A stretch of 64,000 bases of DNA from Viridibacillus arenosi (GTDB taxonomy: Bacteria; Bacillota; Bacilli; Bacillales_A; Planococcaceae): NCBI RefSeq assembly GCF_001955655.1, contig NZ_MSPW01000014.1:1-64000 (forward strand). The letters are read 5' to 3'. Both the position numbers and the translations under genes were made by a program. Positions 16,501-25,975 of the stretch are shown here, one piece after another. A model generated the notes under the pieces. The model did no database searches. It worked only from the letters and a program-made list of their open reading frames with translations, and was not told the DNA's origin. Each line of letters opens with the position of its first letter. Positions within the stretch are counted from its first letter, which is position 1.

Positions 16501-17800
16501 ATAACGAAACCGATTTGTTTATATTTGATTGCTGGTCTTGTGATCCAATGAAATTGTTGATAATTGTTAGACCTTCTGTTTTCTTTAAAGGTGCAATTGT
16601 ATCTAAATCTAATTTATCAGCTAGCTGATTGAAAGTTGTATTGGATATAACAGCAAATGATTCGTCAAAGTATAAGTACCCCCCAGGAACTTTCTTAAGC
16701 TCTGAAGCATCGCCTTTTACCATTGTGTACTCCCAGTCATGTTCAAAGATAAGGGAATGATCATTGTCCGTGGCAATTAATTCACGAATTTTTGCATCTA
16801 CTTCAGAAGAAGTACTTTCATATTGATAACTATATGGAACAAAACTTTTCACCTGATCCAGAGTATTGTAATAAATACTATAACCAAATCCAAAAGCGAT
16901 AAGTGTTACTGCGTTCAGTATAGAAATAATAGTGAACATAAAGGCGTTGCTCTTTAATCGATTTGTTAATTGCGTAAAAGTTAAAAGATTAGACCACTTA
17001 AAATAGAATGACTTATTCTTCTGTAATAATACAAAGATAAAGGCACTTAAGGAGTGGAATAACAAAAACGAACCAACAAGCATGGAGATAATTATAATAA
17101 TGATAGTACGGTTAAAGTTCTGATCCCAATTTCTCGATTCTGGAGACAGTTGTAATAACCAGTAGCTACCTCCAATCATTGCAATGGCAAGAAGTGCTAA
17201 CAACAAAGAAGGTTTATTTATTTTCTCGCCTTTTTTAGTGGCTTGGAATAGCTCGATTAATTTAAAACGATAAATAATAAAGTAACCTTGTAATGATGTA
17301 AGAAAAATTATTACACTGAATACAAGTAAAGTCTGTATGATTGCTCTTGAATTAAACGTAAATGTAATAGCAATAGAAAAGCCCATTAATTTCACCAAAA
17401 TCATACTGAAGAAAACAGAGAATAATTCCCCGATTCCAAGCCCTATTAAGAGTGCAAGTATGCCCATAATAAAGTTCTCATAAAATAGCATTCTGCCAAT
17501 TTGTTTTTTCTCGACGCCTAGTAACGAATATAAACCAATATCTTTTTTACGTCTTTTAACAAAGAAGTTATTCGAATACCAGATGAAGATGGATACAAAT
17601 AGTAGTAAAAGAATAGAAGAAGCACCAAAAGCTGATGCGAGTTTTTCTGTATCCGTTAGAGCTTGGCTAATTTGTTTATTGTACTGTAGTGATGAAAAAG
17701 TAAAGTAAATCGTAATACTGAGTGTCATTGATGCAATATAAAGAAAGTACTGATAGAAATTGTGTTTGATATTTTTCCTTACAATATTAAACATGTTCAT
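16499..17800 (-). CDS. Bce-type ABC permease, C-terminally truncated
   Basis: An FtsX/BceB-like permease of about 433 aa; full members are about 620-660 aa with ten helices. The N-terminal helices and most of the large extracellular domain are present, but the frame ends in that domain, so the last helices are missing. The lost end coincides with the lost kinase, which points to one deletion joining two convergent genes. It is probably non-functional. The ATG at 17800 has AGGGGGTGG at the right distance; a GTG at 17809 is the alternative. It overlaps the ATPase gene. Confidence 0.8.
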   Translation of the reverse strand: MNMFNIVRKNIKHNFYQYFLYIASMTLSITIYFTFSSLQYNKQISQALTDTEKLASAFGASSILLLLFVSIFIWYSNNFFVKRRKKDIGLYSLLGVEKKQIGRMLFYENFIMGILALLIGLGIGELFSVFFSMILVKLMGFSIAITFTFNSRAIIQTLLVFSVIIFLTSLQGYFIIYRFKLIELFQATKKGEKINKPSLLLALLAIAMIGGSYWLLQLSPESRNWDQNFNRTIIIIIISMLVGSFLLFHSLSAFIFVLLQKNKSFYFKWSNLLTFTQLTNRLKSNAFMFTIISILNAVTLIAFGFGYSIYYNTLDQVKSFVPYSYQYESTSSEVDAKIRELIATDNDHSLIFEHDWEYTMVKGDASELKKVPGGYLYFDESFAVISNTTFNQLADKLDLDTIAPLKKTEGLTIINNFIGSQDQQSNINKSVSL

Positions 17801-18554
17801 AGGTTCCACCCCCTATAGTAGAAAGCGTGTTTAATAATAGGTTAAGGAATTCTTTTCTGTCTTTGTCTCCCCGTACAATTTCTGTGAAAAGGCGTCCATC
17901 TTTCATAAATAATACTCGGTTACAATAACTAGCCGCGAAAGCATCATGTGTGACCATTAAGATAGTCGAACCGTAGTCCTTGTTCAATACATTGAATGTA
18001 TTTAGAAGATCTGTCGATGATTTAGAATCTAATGCCCCAGTTGGCTCGTCTGCTAACACTAAACTTGGATTTGTAATAATTGCTCTTGCAACAGCAGCAC
18101 GTTGCTTTTGTCCTCCAGAAACTTGGTAAGGGTAAGAGTTTAAGATTGTTTCAATTCCAAGAATGTTAGCAATTTCTAGAACTTTAACTTCCATCTTCTG
18201 AGCTGGCCAATTGGCTAGTGAGAGTGGTAGTAGAATATTTTCTTGTATTGTTAAGGAATCAAGCAAATTATAGTCTTGAAAGATAAAGCCCAAATGCTTT
18301 CTGCGGAATTTAGCTAAATCCTTCTCCTTCATTGAGTCTACTGATTCACCCCCAATGACAATACTGCCTGATGTTGGTTTATCAATTGTTGAAAGGATAT
18401 TCAGTAATGTAGTTTTACCAGCTCCAGATGGTCCCATAATGCCAACGAATTCCCCTTTATTAATCGTTACATCTACATGTTGTAGAGCAGTATATATATT
18501 ATTTTTTGCTCCAAAAACTTTATGTATCGAATTTCCTTTTAAAATTGCTTCCAT
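17787..18554 (-). CDS. Bce-type ABC transporter ATP-binding protein
   Basis: A 255-aa ATPase with Walker [10 protein letters not shown], signature VSGGQKQR, Walker [10 protein letters not shown] and the MacB/BceA-like linker features. It partners the truncated permease encoded just downstream and would energise removal of cell-wall-active peptide antibiotics. The ATG at 18554 (MEAILKG) with AAAGGAG 7 nt upstream is preferred over a longer frame to 18593. With the permease broken, the ATPase may be an orphan. Confidence 0.9.
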   Translation of the reverse strand: MEAILKGNSIHKVFGAKNNIYTALQHVDVTINKGEFVGIMGPSGAGKTTLLNILSTIDKPTSGSIVIGGESVDSMKEKDLAKFRRKHLGFIFQDYNLLDSLTIQENILLPLSLANWPAQKMEVKVLEIANILGIETILNSYPYQVSGGQKQRAAVARAIITNPSLVLADEPTGALDSKSSTDLLNTFNVLNKDYGSTILMVTHDAFAASYCNRVLFMKDGRLFTEIVRGDKDRKEFLNLLLNTLSTIGGGTYEHV

Positions 18555-18684
18555 GTTAAAACTCCTTTCAAGAGTTAGTTTGTACTTTAACAATACGTTG
18601 AAATCTAAGGCTACTCCATCGATTTTTCAAACAAATAGTTCCTATAACTTACATTTTTGTCACAATAGCAGCATTTAATATAGA

Positions 18685-18713
18685 TTGACTTTGCGAGACT
18701 ACATATTTATATA
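18685..18713 (+). promoter_or_regulatory. Possible sigma-A promoter upstream of a GNAT gene
   Basis: TTGACT (18685-18690), 17 nt, TATATA (18708-18713). It lies about 130 nt before the GNAT gene at 18843, and nothing else competes for it on this strand. Confidence 0.4.
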
Positions 18714-18842
18714 ATAATTAGAAAGTGGAGTTAAAAATAGGTGTATGTTGAAATTAATGGTGTTATTTGAAGAATTAATACATCTACAATCCTATAGAAT
18801 AGATTATAAATAATTCAAATTACAAATAAAGGCGGGGGAAAT

Positions 18843-19289
18843 ATGAAACTAATAGAAATAGATAAATCAAATTGGCTGAAAGTTATTTATTTAACAACAA
18901 ATAAAGAGAGTATGCCAACAATATGCGAAGAATTCGTCGCATCAAATGCATTATCAATTGTGCAAGCGCTATTCGAGAAAACATGGATTACAAAGGCAAT
19001 TGAAGTGGAAGACCAATTAATTGGTTTTACTATGTATGGTTTCTCTGAAGAGCAGAACTTTTTTGAATTATGCAGAATAATGATTGATCGAAAGTTTCAA
19101 GGAAGCGGCTATGGTCCTAAAGCAATTTTACTTGTAATAGAAGAGATGAAGAAACTAGAAGGATGCAACGAAATCTACTTATCAACTGAACCCAACAATA
19201 AGCGCGGGAAGAAAATATATGAGAAATTAGGCTTTAAGAATACGGGGCGCATTGTTGATGGTGAGGAATTGTATTGTTTGAAGCTTTGA
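18843..19289 (+). CDS. GNAT acetyltransferase, PaiA/BltD-like
   Basis: A 148-aa GNAT protein. The acetyl-CoA loop RKFQGSGYGPKAI is near residues 83-95, and the C-terminal NNKRGKKIYEKLGFKNTG signature is intact. The size and sequence style resemble the polyamine acetyltransferases BltD/PaiA/SpeG, but the substrate is not certain. A GGCGGGGG site precedes the ATG. It is monocistronic. Confidence 0.85.
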   Translation: MKLIEIDKSNWLKVIYLTTNKESMPTICEEFVASNALSIVQALFEKTWITKAIEVEDQLIGFTMYGFSEEQNFFELCRIMIDRKFQGSGYGPKAILLVIEEMKKLEGCNEIYLSTEPNNKRGKKIYEKLGFKNTGRIVDGEELYCLKL

Positions 19290-19351
19290 TTAAATAGTTC
19301 TAAGTTGTACTTAAAGAGAGTGTGTTACTATCAAAAAGTGAGGGGAATTGA

Positions 19352-20344
19352 ATGAATCAATTTACACCAGTTTGGGAAAACGTTTTGAATACTTTTCAAC
19401 AAGTAGATGCTTCGGGTGCTGCCTTAATAGTTATGAAAGAAGGCCAAGTTGTTGCAGAATCTTACACTGGTTTTCAAAGTAAAACCTTTGGAGCAAGAAC
19501 TATGCAAAAGGATACATTCTTTCATCTAGCTTCAGTTCGAAAGACATTTATCGGTTTTTCCGCAGCTTACTTAATCCAGGAGGGGGCAATTAAATCACTT
19601 GAGCAACAGATTGCACCGATATTCCCTGAAATAGATAGTGGTATATTAAAGGGTGTAAGCATTCGCCATTTAATCACTCATACGCATGGGTTAAGACTAG
19701 TAAATGGAGAACTTGAAAAAGAGTTTCAAGCAGGGACAAGTTGGGCTTATCGAAATATTGGTGTAGAATTATTGTCTGAAATCATTAAGAAGGTTTCAGG
19801 TAGAACGATTGCTAATATTGTTGAAACTGAAGTGTTAGTTCCTTGTGGTCTGACAGAGATTGGTTGGTATGGTGAACTGGATTCTAGACATGTTGAAGTG
19901 ATTCGAAAAGAAAACGATCCACATTGGTATACAAGTAACAATGTAGATGGCAGTCAAATGAATATGTATGCTTCTGTTAGAGATTTAGTTAGATGGGGAG
20001 CACTACATTTATCTAAAGGAAAAGTAGACGGTAAACAATTAATACCTCAAGAGATATTTGAGTACTGTACTTCTGTTCAAAGCCCAAATACTCTACCTTT
20101 GGACTATCCAAGGAACGGTTTCTTTTGGTTTGTCCAAGGAGCCTCTTGTGGTCGAACAGAAATAGGTGAAGTCGTATCTAATGATGCTTATCAAATTCTC
20201 GGCTATACAAATGTTACTTTGTTAGTCATTCCAGAGCATGAGATAGTTGCGGTACGTGCTTTTAATAACTTCGGTTCACCAGTTGGATATGATTACTTAA
20301 AAGACGTTCGTGGTTTTGGAAATTGTGTGATGGAATGTTTGTAA
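19352..20344 (+). CDS. Beta-lactamase-family serine hydrolase
   Basis: A 330-aa class C beta-lactamase/penicillin-binding-like hydrolase. The catalytic SxxK is Ser61-Val-Arg-Lys64 (LASVRKTF) and the Tyr motif is Tyr133-Arg-Asn135. There is no signal peptide, so it is cytoplasmic, which suggests an esterase or peptide hydrolase rather than a resistance enzyme. A GAGGGGAA site precedes the ATG. Confidence 0.88.
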   Translation: MNQFTPVWENVLNTFQQVDASGAALIVMKEGQVVAESYTGFQSKTFGARTMQKDTFFHLASVRKTFIGFSAAYLIQEGAIKSLEQQIAPIFPEIDSGILKGVSIRHLITHTHGLRLVNGELEKEFQAGTSWAYRNIGVELLSEIIKKVSGRTIANIVETEVLVPCGLTEIGWYGELDSRHVEVIRKENDPHWYTSNNVDGSQMNMYASVRDLVRWGALHLSKGKVDGKQLIPQEIFEYCTSVQSPNTLPLDYPRNGFFWFVQGASCGRTEIGEVVSNDAYQILGYTNVTLLVIPEHEIVAVRAFNNFGSPVGYDYLKDVRGFGNCVMECL

Positions 20345-20446
20345 TAGTGACATGATGACTAAATAGCTACTATCAAGAAAAGCAGTAATTTCTTGATAGT
20401 GACTATTTTATTCCAGAAAATCTCGAATCTATAATTAAGATTTTTC

Positions 20447-20551
20447 TGATTTGATCTATTCAGCTCTTTATTTGACGCACTCAGAGAATGATTTAACCTA
20501 CTGAGGGGAGCATTTAACTTACTCGAGTAATGATTTAACCGATTCAAATAG
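20447..20551 (+). repeat. Array of five 21-bp imperfect direct repeats
   Basis: Units at 20447, 20468, 20489, 20510 and 20531 are each exactly 21 nt and follow a TGATTTaACctAcTCagagaA pattern; two more degenerate units follow to about 20610. The minus strand reads as heptads (RLNHSLS-like) in an open frame 20359-20547. The same unit recurs at 34683-34746. Confidence 0.8.
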
Positions 20552-20783
20552 TATAGGAATTTAATCTGATCAATTCATAACCGAATTTGACTCACTTAGT
20601 ACGTGATTGTATTCTTATTTAGTGATAAAATAACTATTTTTAAAATTAAAGTTCTAATAAGTAAGAGCTAGCCGTCGATTTCGTATATAATGGTAAGATA
20701 GAGAAGAATTGATATTCCACAGACCAATTGTCGAAGAAAGCTTGAATCATCTCAATTATAATTTTAAAGGAGTTTGACATAAC

Positions 20784-21221
20784 TTGAGTAAAAAGTTTGA
20801 AACAGAATTACCAGAAGACTATGCAGAACTAAAAAAAGAAGCGAATTACACGTCTAGCTGGAGAGATCGTCTTTCAGCGGTAAATGAGTTAAGCACTTGT
20901 AAACACCCTAAAGTAATCGATCTTCTTAAAAACCGTATGGAAAATGATACAGTATACAAAGTACAAGAGGCTGCTTACAAAGCACTAATTGCATTTGGTG
21001 AAAATATAGAGCCACCTAAAGTACAAAAATTTGATATTATCAAAGGTACTGATAAAATCCTAATCCGTGTGAAGAAAAGCTTACCAGCTGATCACACATT
21101 TGAAGACTTCGCTGGAAAACTTGAACGTATGCGCTTAGATGTATACGATGCATACGAAGGTCATAAAGGTAAAGAATTCAAAACATGGCTTGAACAAAAA
21201 TGGACAAGCTTAAATAAATAA
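20784..21221 (+). CDS. HEAT-repeat domain protein
   Basis: A 145-aa protein. Residues about 20-75 form a HEAT-like helical repeat (SWRDRLSAVNELSTCKHPKVIDLLKNRM, then a second helix pair with VQEAAYKALIAFG); the rest is a lysine-rich region. It is probably a protein-interaction module; the partner is unknown. The TTG start follows AAAGGAG. It is followed by a strong terminator, so it is expressed alone. Confidence 0.75.
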   Translation: MSKKFETELPEDYAELKKEANYTSSWRDRLSAVNELSTCKHPKVIDLLKNRMENDTVYKVQEAAYKALIAFGENIEPPKVQKFDIIKGTDKILIRVKKSLPADHTFEDFAGKLERMRLDVYDAYEGHKGKEFKTWLEQKWTSLNK

Positions 21222-21285
21222 TTTATTTAAAACCAACTAGTTGCGTAGTACATGGAAAAACTAACGCAACGAAAATTTCATACAA

Positions 21286-21332
21286 AAAGGCGACATGGCG
21301 TTCATTTCTAGCCATGTCGCTTTTATTGTTTT
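21286..21332 (+). terminator. Strong intrinsic terminator
   Basis: A 10-bp perfect GC-rich stem (21290-21299 with 21311-21320, GCGACATGGC) is followed by TTTTATTGTTTT. It ends the HEAT-repeat gene. Confidence 0.9.
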
Positions 21333-21409
21333 ACTGCAAATTCACCATCAGCCTATAGCTCCTTCATCTTTTTGCAAAATCATAATAAAGCATAAGGTTT
21401 TTCTGTAAA

Positions 21410-21712
21410 ATGATGATTTCCTCCCTACAAAAAACCTATAATACGGTAAATAGTTTGACTGATGCAACAACAATTGCCTCTAACATTTCTGCGGGTATTC
21501 AAACATATGTTGATAACGTTTTTCCAAGTAGCGCTATTCTTGTATATTACTACTTTATTGAAGCTACAAACGGTACCCAAATTGTCTCTTCGAATAGTAT
21601 TGAGGTAAAAACTGTACCTGATATAAAGAATGCTTTTAGTGAGAATTACCGCACAGATAATACAAATAGTTTCTTGTACAATGTTGTCACGGATTCATAT
21701 GAATTGGTTTGA
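21410..21712 (+). CDS. Hypothetical protein, 100 aa
   Basis: An open frame of 100 codons with balanced composition and Ser/Thr/Asn-rich sequence. It has no clear RBS, no signal peptide and no family that I recognise. It may be a fragment of a longer protein. It is kept because the frame is intact and the codon use resembles that of its neighbours. Confidence 0.4.
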   Translation: MMISSLQKTYNTVNSLTDATTIASNISAGIQTYVDNVFPSSAILVYYYFIEATNGTQIVSSNSIEVKTVPDIKNAFSENYRTDNTNSFLYNVVTDSYELV

Positions 21713-21769
21713 AATTAATCCGTGAAAAGTCTAATTAATTTTGGGTTTATTAGTTGAAGAGGTGAAGAT

Positions 21770-22147
21770 ATGTTTGAAGTTTTGGAAGTAAATCATTTTA
21801 ATTTTTATAGTTTTAATAAGCTTTTACTACCAGCATATTTTAAACAACTAGAAAAATTCGGAAATGATATTATGGGTGTAGGGGCCATTTCTCATACTGA
21901 ACCAGTTGGTTTATTATTGGTGAATTTAGATACTAGCTCAAAAATTGCAAGCATCATTCACTTTGTAGTAAATGCGGAAAACAATGAAATAGATATTATA
22001 GAATTGTTACTGGACAAAGTAGAAGAGCTTTTAGAAGTAGGGGGTTTTTATACAACTGATTTGACGATATCCATTAATCAATCAGTAGAAGGGGTTCAAA
22101 AAATACTTTTACAAAGAGCAGAATACAAGTTCGGCAATTACCCATAA
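21770..22147 (+). CDS. GNAT-like protein, possibly truncated
   Basis: A 125-aa protein with a GAGGTG site. The strand pattern PVGLLLVNLD...ASIIHFVVNA followed by an amphipathic helix (DIIELLLDKVEELL) resembles a GNAT core, and ILLQRAEYKFG looks like the C-terminal GNAT signature region. Downstream (about 22180-22247) a different frame reads DWTTLFNRQDNLKVVHYRKD before a stop, as if the original protein continued after a frameshift. Confidence 0.45.
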   Translation: MFEVLEVNHFNFYSFNKLLLPAYFKQLEKFGNDIMGVGAISHTEPVGLLLVNLDTSSKIASIIHFVVNAENNEIDIIELLLDKVEELLEVGGFYTTDLTISINQSVEGVQKILLQRAEYKFGNYP

Positions 22148-22438
22148 ATATGTTGCTAAAACACAACGGGTACAACACAAAGATTGGACAACTCTCTTTA
22201 ATAGGCAAGATAATCTAAAAGTTGTACATTATAGAAAAGATTAATTATACAATATATTAGAACCTTGTGCTAGCGGGCTGCGTTACTTCAATAATGTATA
22301 GAGCATATTTCCGCTCCAAGAAACGTGGCAGAATAGTCAATTGAAAATATTAATATGTCGGAAAATATGAAAGTGATTTAAAAAATTTAAGAATGTTATT
22401 GATTGATAGAATTAAAAATGAACTGGGAGTGTAGGGGT

Positions 22439-23059
22439 TTGAATAATTCTTGGAACAAATTTATTTATAAAATCGGATCGCCAATTTATGATAAGATTTT
22501 TAATTCGGGTATATTCTTAAATGCTCGAAAACAAATATTCCAATCGATACCATTCGATAGCAAACACAAAATTTTGTTTGTTGGTGTAGGGACGGGTGCT
22601 GATTTAGAGTTAATCAATTGCTCTGACGTAGATATCACTGCAATTGATTATTCACCTTATATGCTTGGAAAGGCAAAAACAAAATTCAAGGATACTAGGA
22701 TTAGATTTTTAGAAATGGATGCTCAAAATATGGTTTTTGAGGATGAAACTTTCGACTATGTAGTAGCAAGTCTAATACTTTCAGTTGTACCAGATGCCAA
22801 TAAATGTTTTCAAGAAATATCGAGAGTTTTAAAGCACGAAGGAAAAGTAATTATTTTTGATAAATTTGCTCCTAAAAATAAAAAGCTCTCGTTACCAAAA
22901 TTACTATTAAGACCAATTATTAGCGCATTAGGAACTGATATTGGCAGAAGTTTTGAAGAATTAATTCCAAAAAATAATAAACATTTAAAAATAGAAGAAG
23001 ATACACCAATTATGATGAATGGAATGTATAGGAAGATAATAATTGCTAAAATTCATTAA
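22439..23059 (+). CDS. Class I SAM-dependent methyltransferase
   Basis: A protein of about 206 aa of the UbiE/type 11 methyltransferase class. Motif I is ILFVGVGTGADLELI, an acidic residue follows in TAIDYSPYML, and the post-motif DETFDYVVASLILSVV is typical. An N-terminal KFIYKIGSPIYD resembles small-molecule methyltransferases. The TTG at 22439 is preferred (GGGAG/AGGGG upstream); a TTG at 22403 and an ATG at 22418 are alternatives. The substrate is unknown. Confidence 0.82.
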   Translation: MNNSWNKFIYKIGSPIYDKIFNSGIFLNARKQIFQSIPFDSKHKILFVGVGTGADLELINCSDVDITAIDYSPYMLGKAKTKFKDTRIRFLEMDAQNMVFEDETFDYVVASLILSVVPDANKCFQEISRVLKHEGKVIIFDKFAPKNKKLSLPKLLLRPIISALGTDIGRSFEELIPKNNKHLKIEEDTPIMMNGMYRKIIIAKIH

Positions 23060-23063
23060 TGTT

Positions 23064-23090
23064 CATCAACTAGGGGGACATTAGTTGATG
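23064..23090 (+). terminator. Hairpin with GGGGG loop after the methyltransferase gene
   Basis: A 9-bp perfect stem (CATCAACTA, 23064-23072 with 23082-23090) closes a loop starting GGGGG, right after the stop codon. It has no T-tract, so termination is uncertain. Confidence 0.45.
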
Positions 23091-23237
23091 ATAGAATGTA
23101 GAGAACTTTATCAAAATAAATTTCTCTCTATTTATTCGCAAAAATCTTTGAGTTAATAGCTTTTAAAACAAAAAACCTTCTTGAGCATCCATTAAAAACA
23201 GGTAGAAAGAAAATAAGATAGTACATAATAAAAAGCC

Positions 23238-23264
23238 CATAAACGTTATTAGATAACATTTATG
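23238..23264 (-). terminator. Terminator of the RNase J gene (minus strand)
   Basis: A 12-bp stem with one mismatch (23238-23249 with 23253-23264) is bordered on the minus-strand exit side by AATAAAAAG, which reads as a U-tract. Confidence 0.65.
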
Positions 23265-23345
23265 AGCGATGATTCCTTTAATTTTCGAATCCGCGGACTC
23301 TAACTCTATCTTGTCGAGATAAATCATATTGAAAAATTCTTTTGC

Positions 23346-25010
23346 TTAAACCTCAATAATAACAGGCAAAATCATCGGCTTTCTTTTTGTCTCAGTATTT
23401 ATATACTGTCCTACAGATTTTTTTATCTTTTTCTTCATTTTATTAATGCTACCATCTAAAGATTCATTTACTGTTGTTTTAACAATGTCATTTACGTTTC
23501 TAATAAGCTCTGCGGAATCTTTTGCATAAACGAATCCGCGGGAAATGGTGTTAGGTTCATAAACAAGTGTACCTTCTGTTTTAATAATTGTTACAACAAT
23601 GACAAGCATACCGTCTTCAGATAGTTGTTTTCGATCTCGTAATACAATGTCCTCTACTTCGCCAATACCGATTCCATCAACGTAAGTATCGCCAGCAGGG
23701 ACTTTTCTAGTTTGACGTGCTAGTGCGTTTTCAATATCGACCACATCTCCGTTTTTAATGATGAAGGTATTGTCTTTTTCAATGCCAACGGATTCAGCTA
23801 ACAAGCGATGTAGGTATAACATCCTATATTCACCGTGAATAGGAATAAAATATTTTGGTTTCATTAATGTTAACATAAGTTTTAGGTCCTCTTGATAGCC
23901 GTGTCCCGATACGTGCATTCCCGTTTTGCTAGCGGATCCATAAATAACTTTGGCTCCCATTTGAAAGAAGCTATCTACTATCCGCGATACATCTTTTTCA
24001 TTCCCAGGAATAGGGGATGCTGCAAAAATAACCGTGTCATCAGGTAACACTTTTACTTCCCGGTGATTCGAAGTCGATAAGCGAGAAAGGACCGCTAGTG
24101 GTTCTCCTTGACTGCCTGTACATAAAATCACGACATCTTCAGGAGGTAAATACTTTACGTCTCGTGACTCAATTAGCAAGCCATCTGGTAAATCTAAATA
24201 TCCGCGTTCTACAGCAACTGATACGACATTCACCATGCTACGACCAAGCAATGCAAGCTTTCGATTGGTTTTTAAGGTTGCATGGACTATTTGCTGAATA
24301 CGATTTACATTTGAAGCAAAGGTCGAAATAATAATCTTACGCTTAGCTTTCATAAAGGCGGCTTCAATATGTTCACCTACCAATTGCTCAGAAGGAGTAG
24401 AGCCAGGGCGTTCTGCATTTGTACTTTCGGATATGAGGAGTAATACCCCCTGTGTACCAATCTCACTCATTTTATGAATATCAGAATATTGATCATTCAT
24501 TGGTGTTAGATCGAATTTAAAGTCTCCTGTATGAACGACCTTTCCTTCAGGTGTGTCAAAGACAATGCCTAAACAATCGGGTATACTGTGGCTTGTTCTA
24601 AAAAAACTTACAGCGATTTCACCAAAATCTAAATTTGAATCCGAGTTGATTTGTACCAATTCTGTAGTCCTAAATAGTTTATGTTCTTTTAATTTTAGTT
24701 CAATTAATCCGAGTGTAAAACGAGTAGCATATATCGGAACATTTAATTTCTTCAAAAAGTATGGAATTCCACCAATATGGTCTTCATGGCCATGTGTTAC
24801 CACTAAAGCCCTGATTTTTTCCTTGTTTTCTTGTAAATAATCGATATCAGGGATGATAAGATCAATCCCTAATAAACTTTCATCCGGAAATTTAGCTCCA
24901 CAATCGACGATTATAATATCATCTGCGTATTGTATAACATACATATTTTTACCTATTTCATTGATACCACCTAAGGCGAAAATAGATAATGTTTTATTAC
25001 TTAGAGTCAA
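23346..25010 (-). CDS. Ribonuclease J family protein
   Basis: A 554-aa RNase J: metallo-beta-lactamase domain with HGHEDHIGG (zinc ligands His73, His75, Asp77, His78), a beta-CASP domain containing TGSQGEP and SGHG motifs, and a C-terminal domain ending KRKPMILPVIIEV. The length matches RnjA/RnjB (555 aa). It shows mixed resemblance to both B. subtilis forms, so it could be a third paralogue; I leave the symbol blank. It would act as a 5' exonuclease/endonuclease in RNA decay. The TTG start follows AGGAGGA. Confidence 0.93.
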   Translation of the reverse strand: MTLSNKTLSIFALGGINEIGKNMYVIQYADDIIIVDCGAKFPDESLLGIDLIIPDIDYLQENKEKIRALVVTHGHEDHIGGIPYFLKKLNVPIYATRFTLGLIELKLKEHKLFRTTELVQINSDSNLDFGEIAVSFFRTSHSIPDCLGIVFDTPEGKVVHTGDFKFDLTPMNDQYSDIHKMSEIGTQGVLLLISESTNAERPGSTPSEQLVGEHIEAAFMKAKRKIIISTFASNVNRIQQIVHATLKTNRKLALLGRSMVNVVSVAVERGYLDLPDGLLIESRDVKYLPPEDVVILCTGSQGEPLAVLSRLSTSNHREVKVLPDDTVIFAASPIPGNEKDVSRIVDSFFQMGAKVIYGSASKTGMHVSGHGYQEDLKLMLTLMKPKYFIPIHGEYRMLYLHRLLAESVGIEKDNTFIIKNGDVVDIENALARQTRKVPAGDTYVDGIGIGEVEDIVLRDRKQLSEDGMLVIVVTIIKTEGTLVYEPNTISRGFVYAKDSAELIRNVNDIVKTTVNESLDGSINKMKKKIKKSVGQYINTETKRKPMILPVIIEV

Positions 25011-25196
25011 AATAATGTCCTCCTACTCGACTATTCTTTTTTATTATTGCAATGCAATTTAGGCTGTTTTGAATTCATTCTTCAGTATTGCTTTTGAGTC
25101 ATCGTTCTATACGAAATCACTGAATATTGAAGGTTCTAGTAGTAGCATTAAGAAATTTACATCTGAAAGAGCAGTTTAAATAGTGGGGAGAATACT

Positions 25197-25535
25197 ATGA
25201 AACGATTAGTACTATTGATAGTTGCTCTTGCTCTCTTAGTAGGAGTAGGTAGCTTTTATTATGCAAATGTAGATAAAAATTATTTTGAGTTACAAAAATT
25301 CTATGATTTCCCTGTTCCTAATAGTGCTACATTAGAAAGTGAAAATCAGAATGCTAAAAATTATATATGGGAACCATCGACAGGTACTGATGTTCCACTT
25401 ACTTATCAGTTAATGATTAAAAAGAGTGGGTGGAAACAAGTGGAAATTGATGGGCATAGTGTTATTTACAAAAAAGGTGACGAGTTTATACAACTCGTTC
25501 TTGCACCAGATTATATTGGTATCTTAAAAGAATAG
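25197..25535 (+). CDS. Membrane-anchored or secreted hypothetical protein
   Basis: A 112-aa protein with an N-terminal hydrophobic helix (residues 4-22, signal or anchor, no lipobox Cys) and an 80-residue extracytoplasmic domain rich in aromatic residues (GWKQVEIDGHSVIYKKGDEF). A GGGGAGAA site precedes the ATG. No family recognised. It is divergent from the RNase J gene. Confidence 0.6.
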   Translation: MKRLVLLIVALALLVGVGSFYYANVDKNYFELQKFYDFPVPNSATLESENQNAKNYIWEPSTGTDVPLTYQLMIKKSGWKQVEIDGHSVIYKKGDEFIQLVLAPDYIGILKE

Positions 25536-25720
25536 AAATAAACTTACTTAGTATTAATTAATGTAAATATAAAGTGACAAGAGATTTGTTCAATTTACAA
25601 TAAAGTTGTTTAAAAAGGGTAATATAACTGGGATTAATTTCAATTTCTTTATATAATAAAAAATGAATATTTCCATATTCGATTCGTTAGAAAAAAAGCA
25701 GTTAGTTAGGATGTGAAAAA

Positions 25721-25975
25721 ATGAAATTAAAACTGAAAGGCTTTTTTGTGGGGGTTATGAGTTTTATAGTTTTAACTATTGCTTTAGTTTTTATTGGGCA
25801 TGAGTTTTCGATTTCGTGGCTAACTTTAGCTTATACTCATCAAAATAGCGAAAGTGGAATTTATGTATCTATTGAACCGCTGATGCCCGTTATGATTGCT
25901 TTGTTAGCATCTTTAATTTTGGAATACGTGTATGTTAGACATAATTCTAAAAAGATAAGTAATAAAGGATTTTAG
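25721..25975 (+). CDS. Small two-helix membrane protein
   Basis: An 84-aa protein with two hydrophobic helices (about residues 8-27 and 50-68) and a basic C-terminal tail. There is only a weak AGGATG-type site before the ATG. Function unknown. Confidence 0.5.
   Translation: MKLKLKGFFVGVMSFIVLTIALVFIGHEFSISWLTLAYTHQNSESGIYVSIEPLMPVMIALLASLILEYVYVRHNSKKISNKGF

Noticed and set aside
16452-16628. Real 58-aa protein after the response regulator
   Set aside because: Only the first 16 codons look kinase-derived; the rest is antisense to the truncated permease, so I call it a deletion remnant.
20359-20547. Minus-strand 62-aa protein with heptad repeats
   Set aside because: The heptads are a direct result of the 21-bp DNA repeats; no good RBS was seen. 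It stays possible if the frame is conserved elsewhere.
20447-20551. CRISPR array
   Set aside because: The repeats are contiguous 21-bp units with no spacers, they diverge from each other, and no cas gene is in the window.
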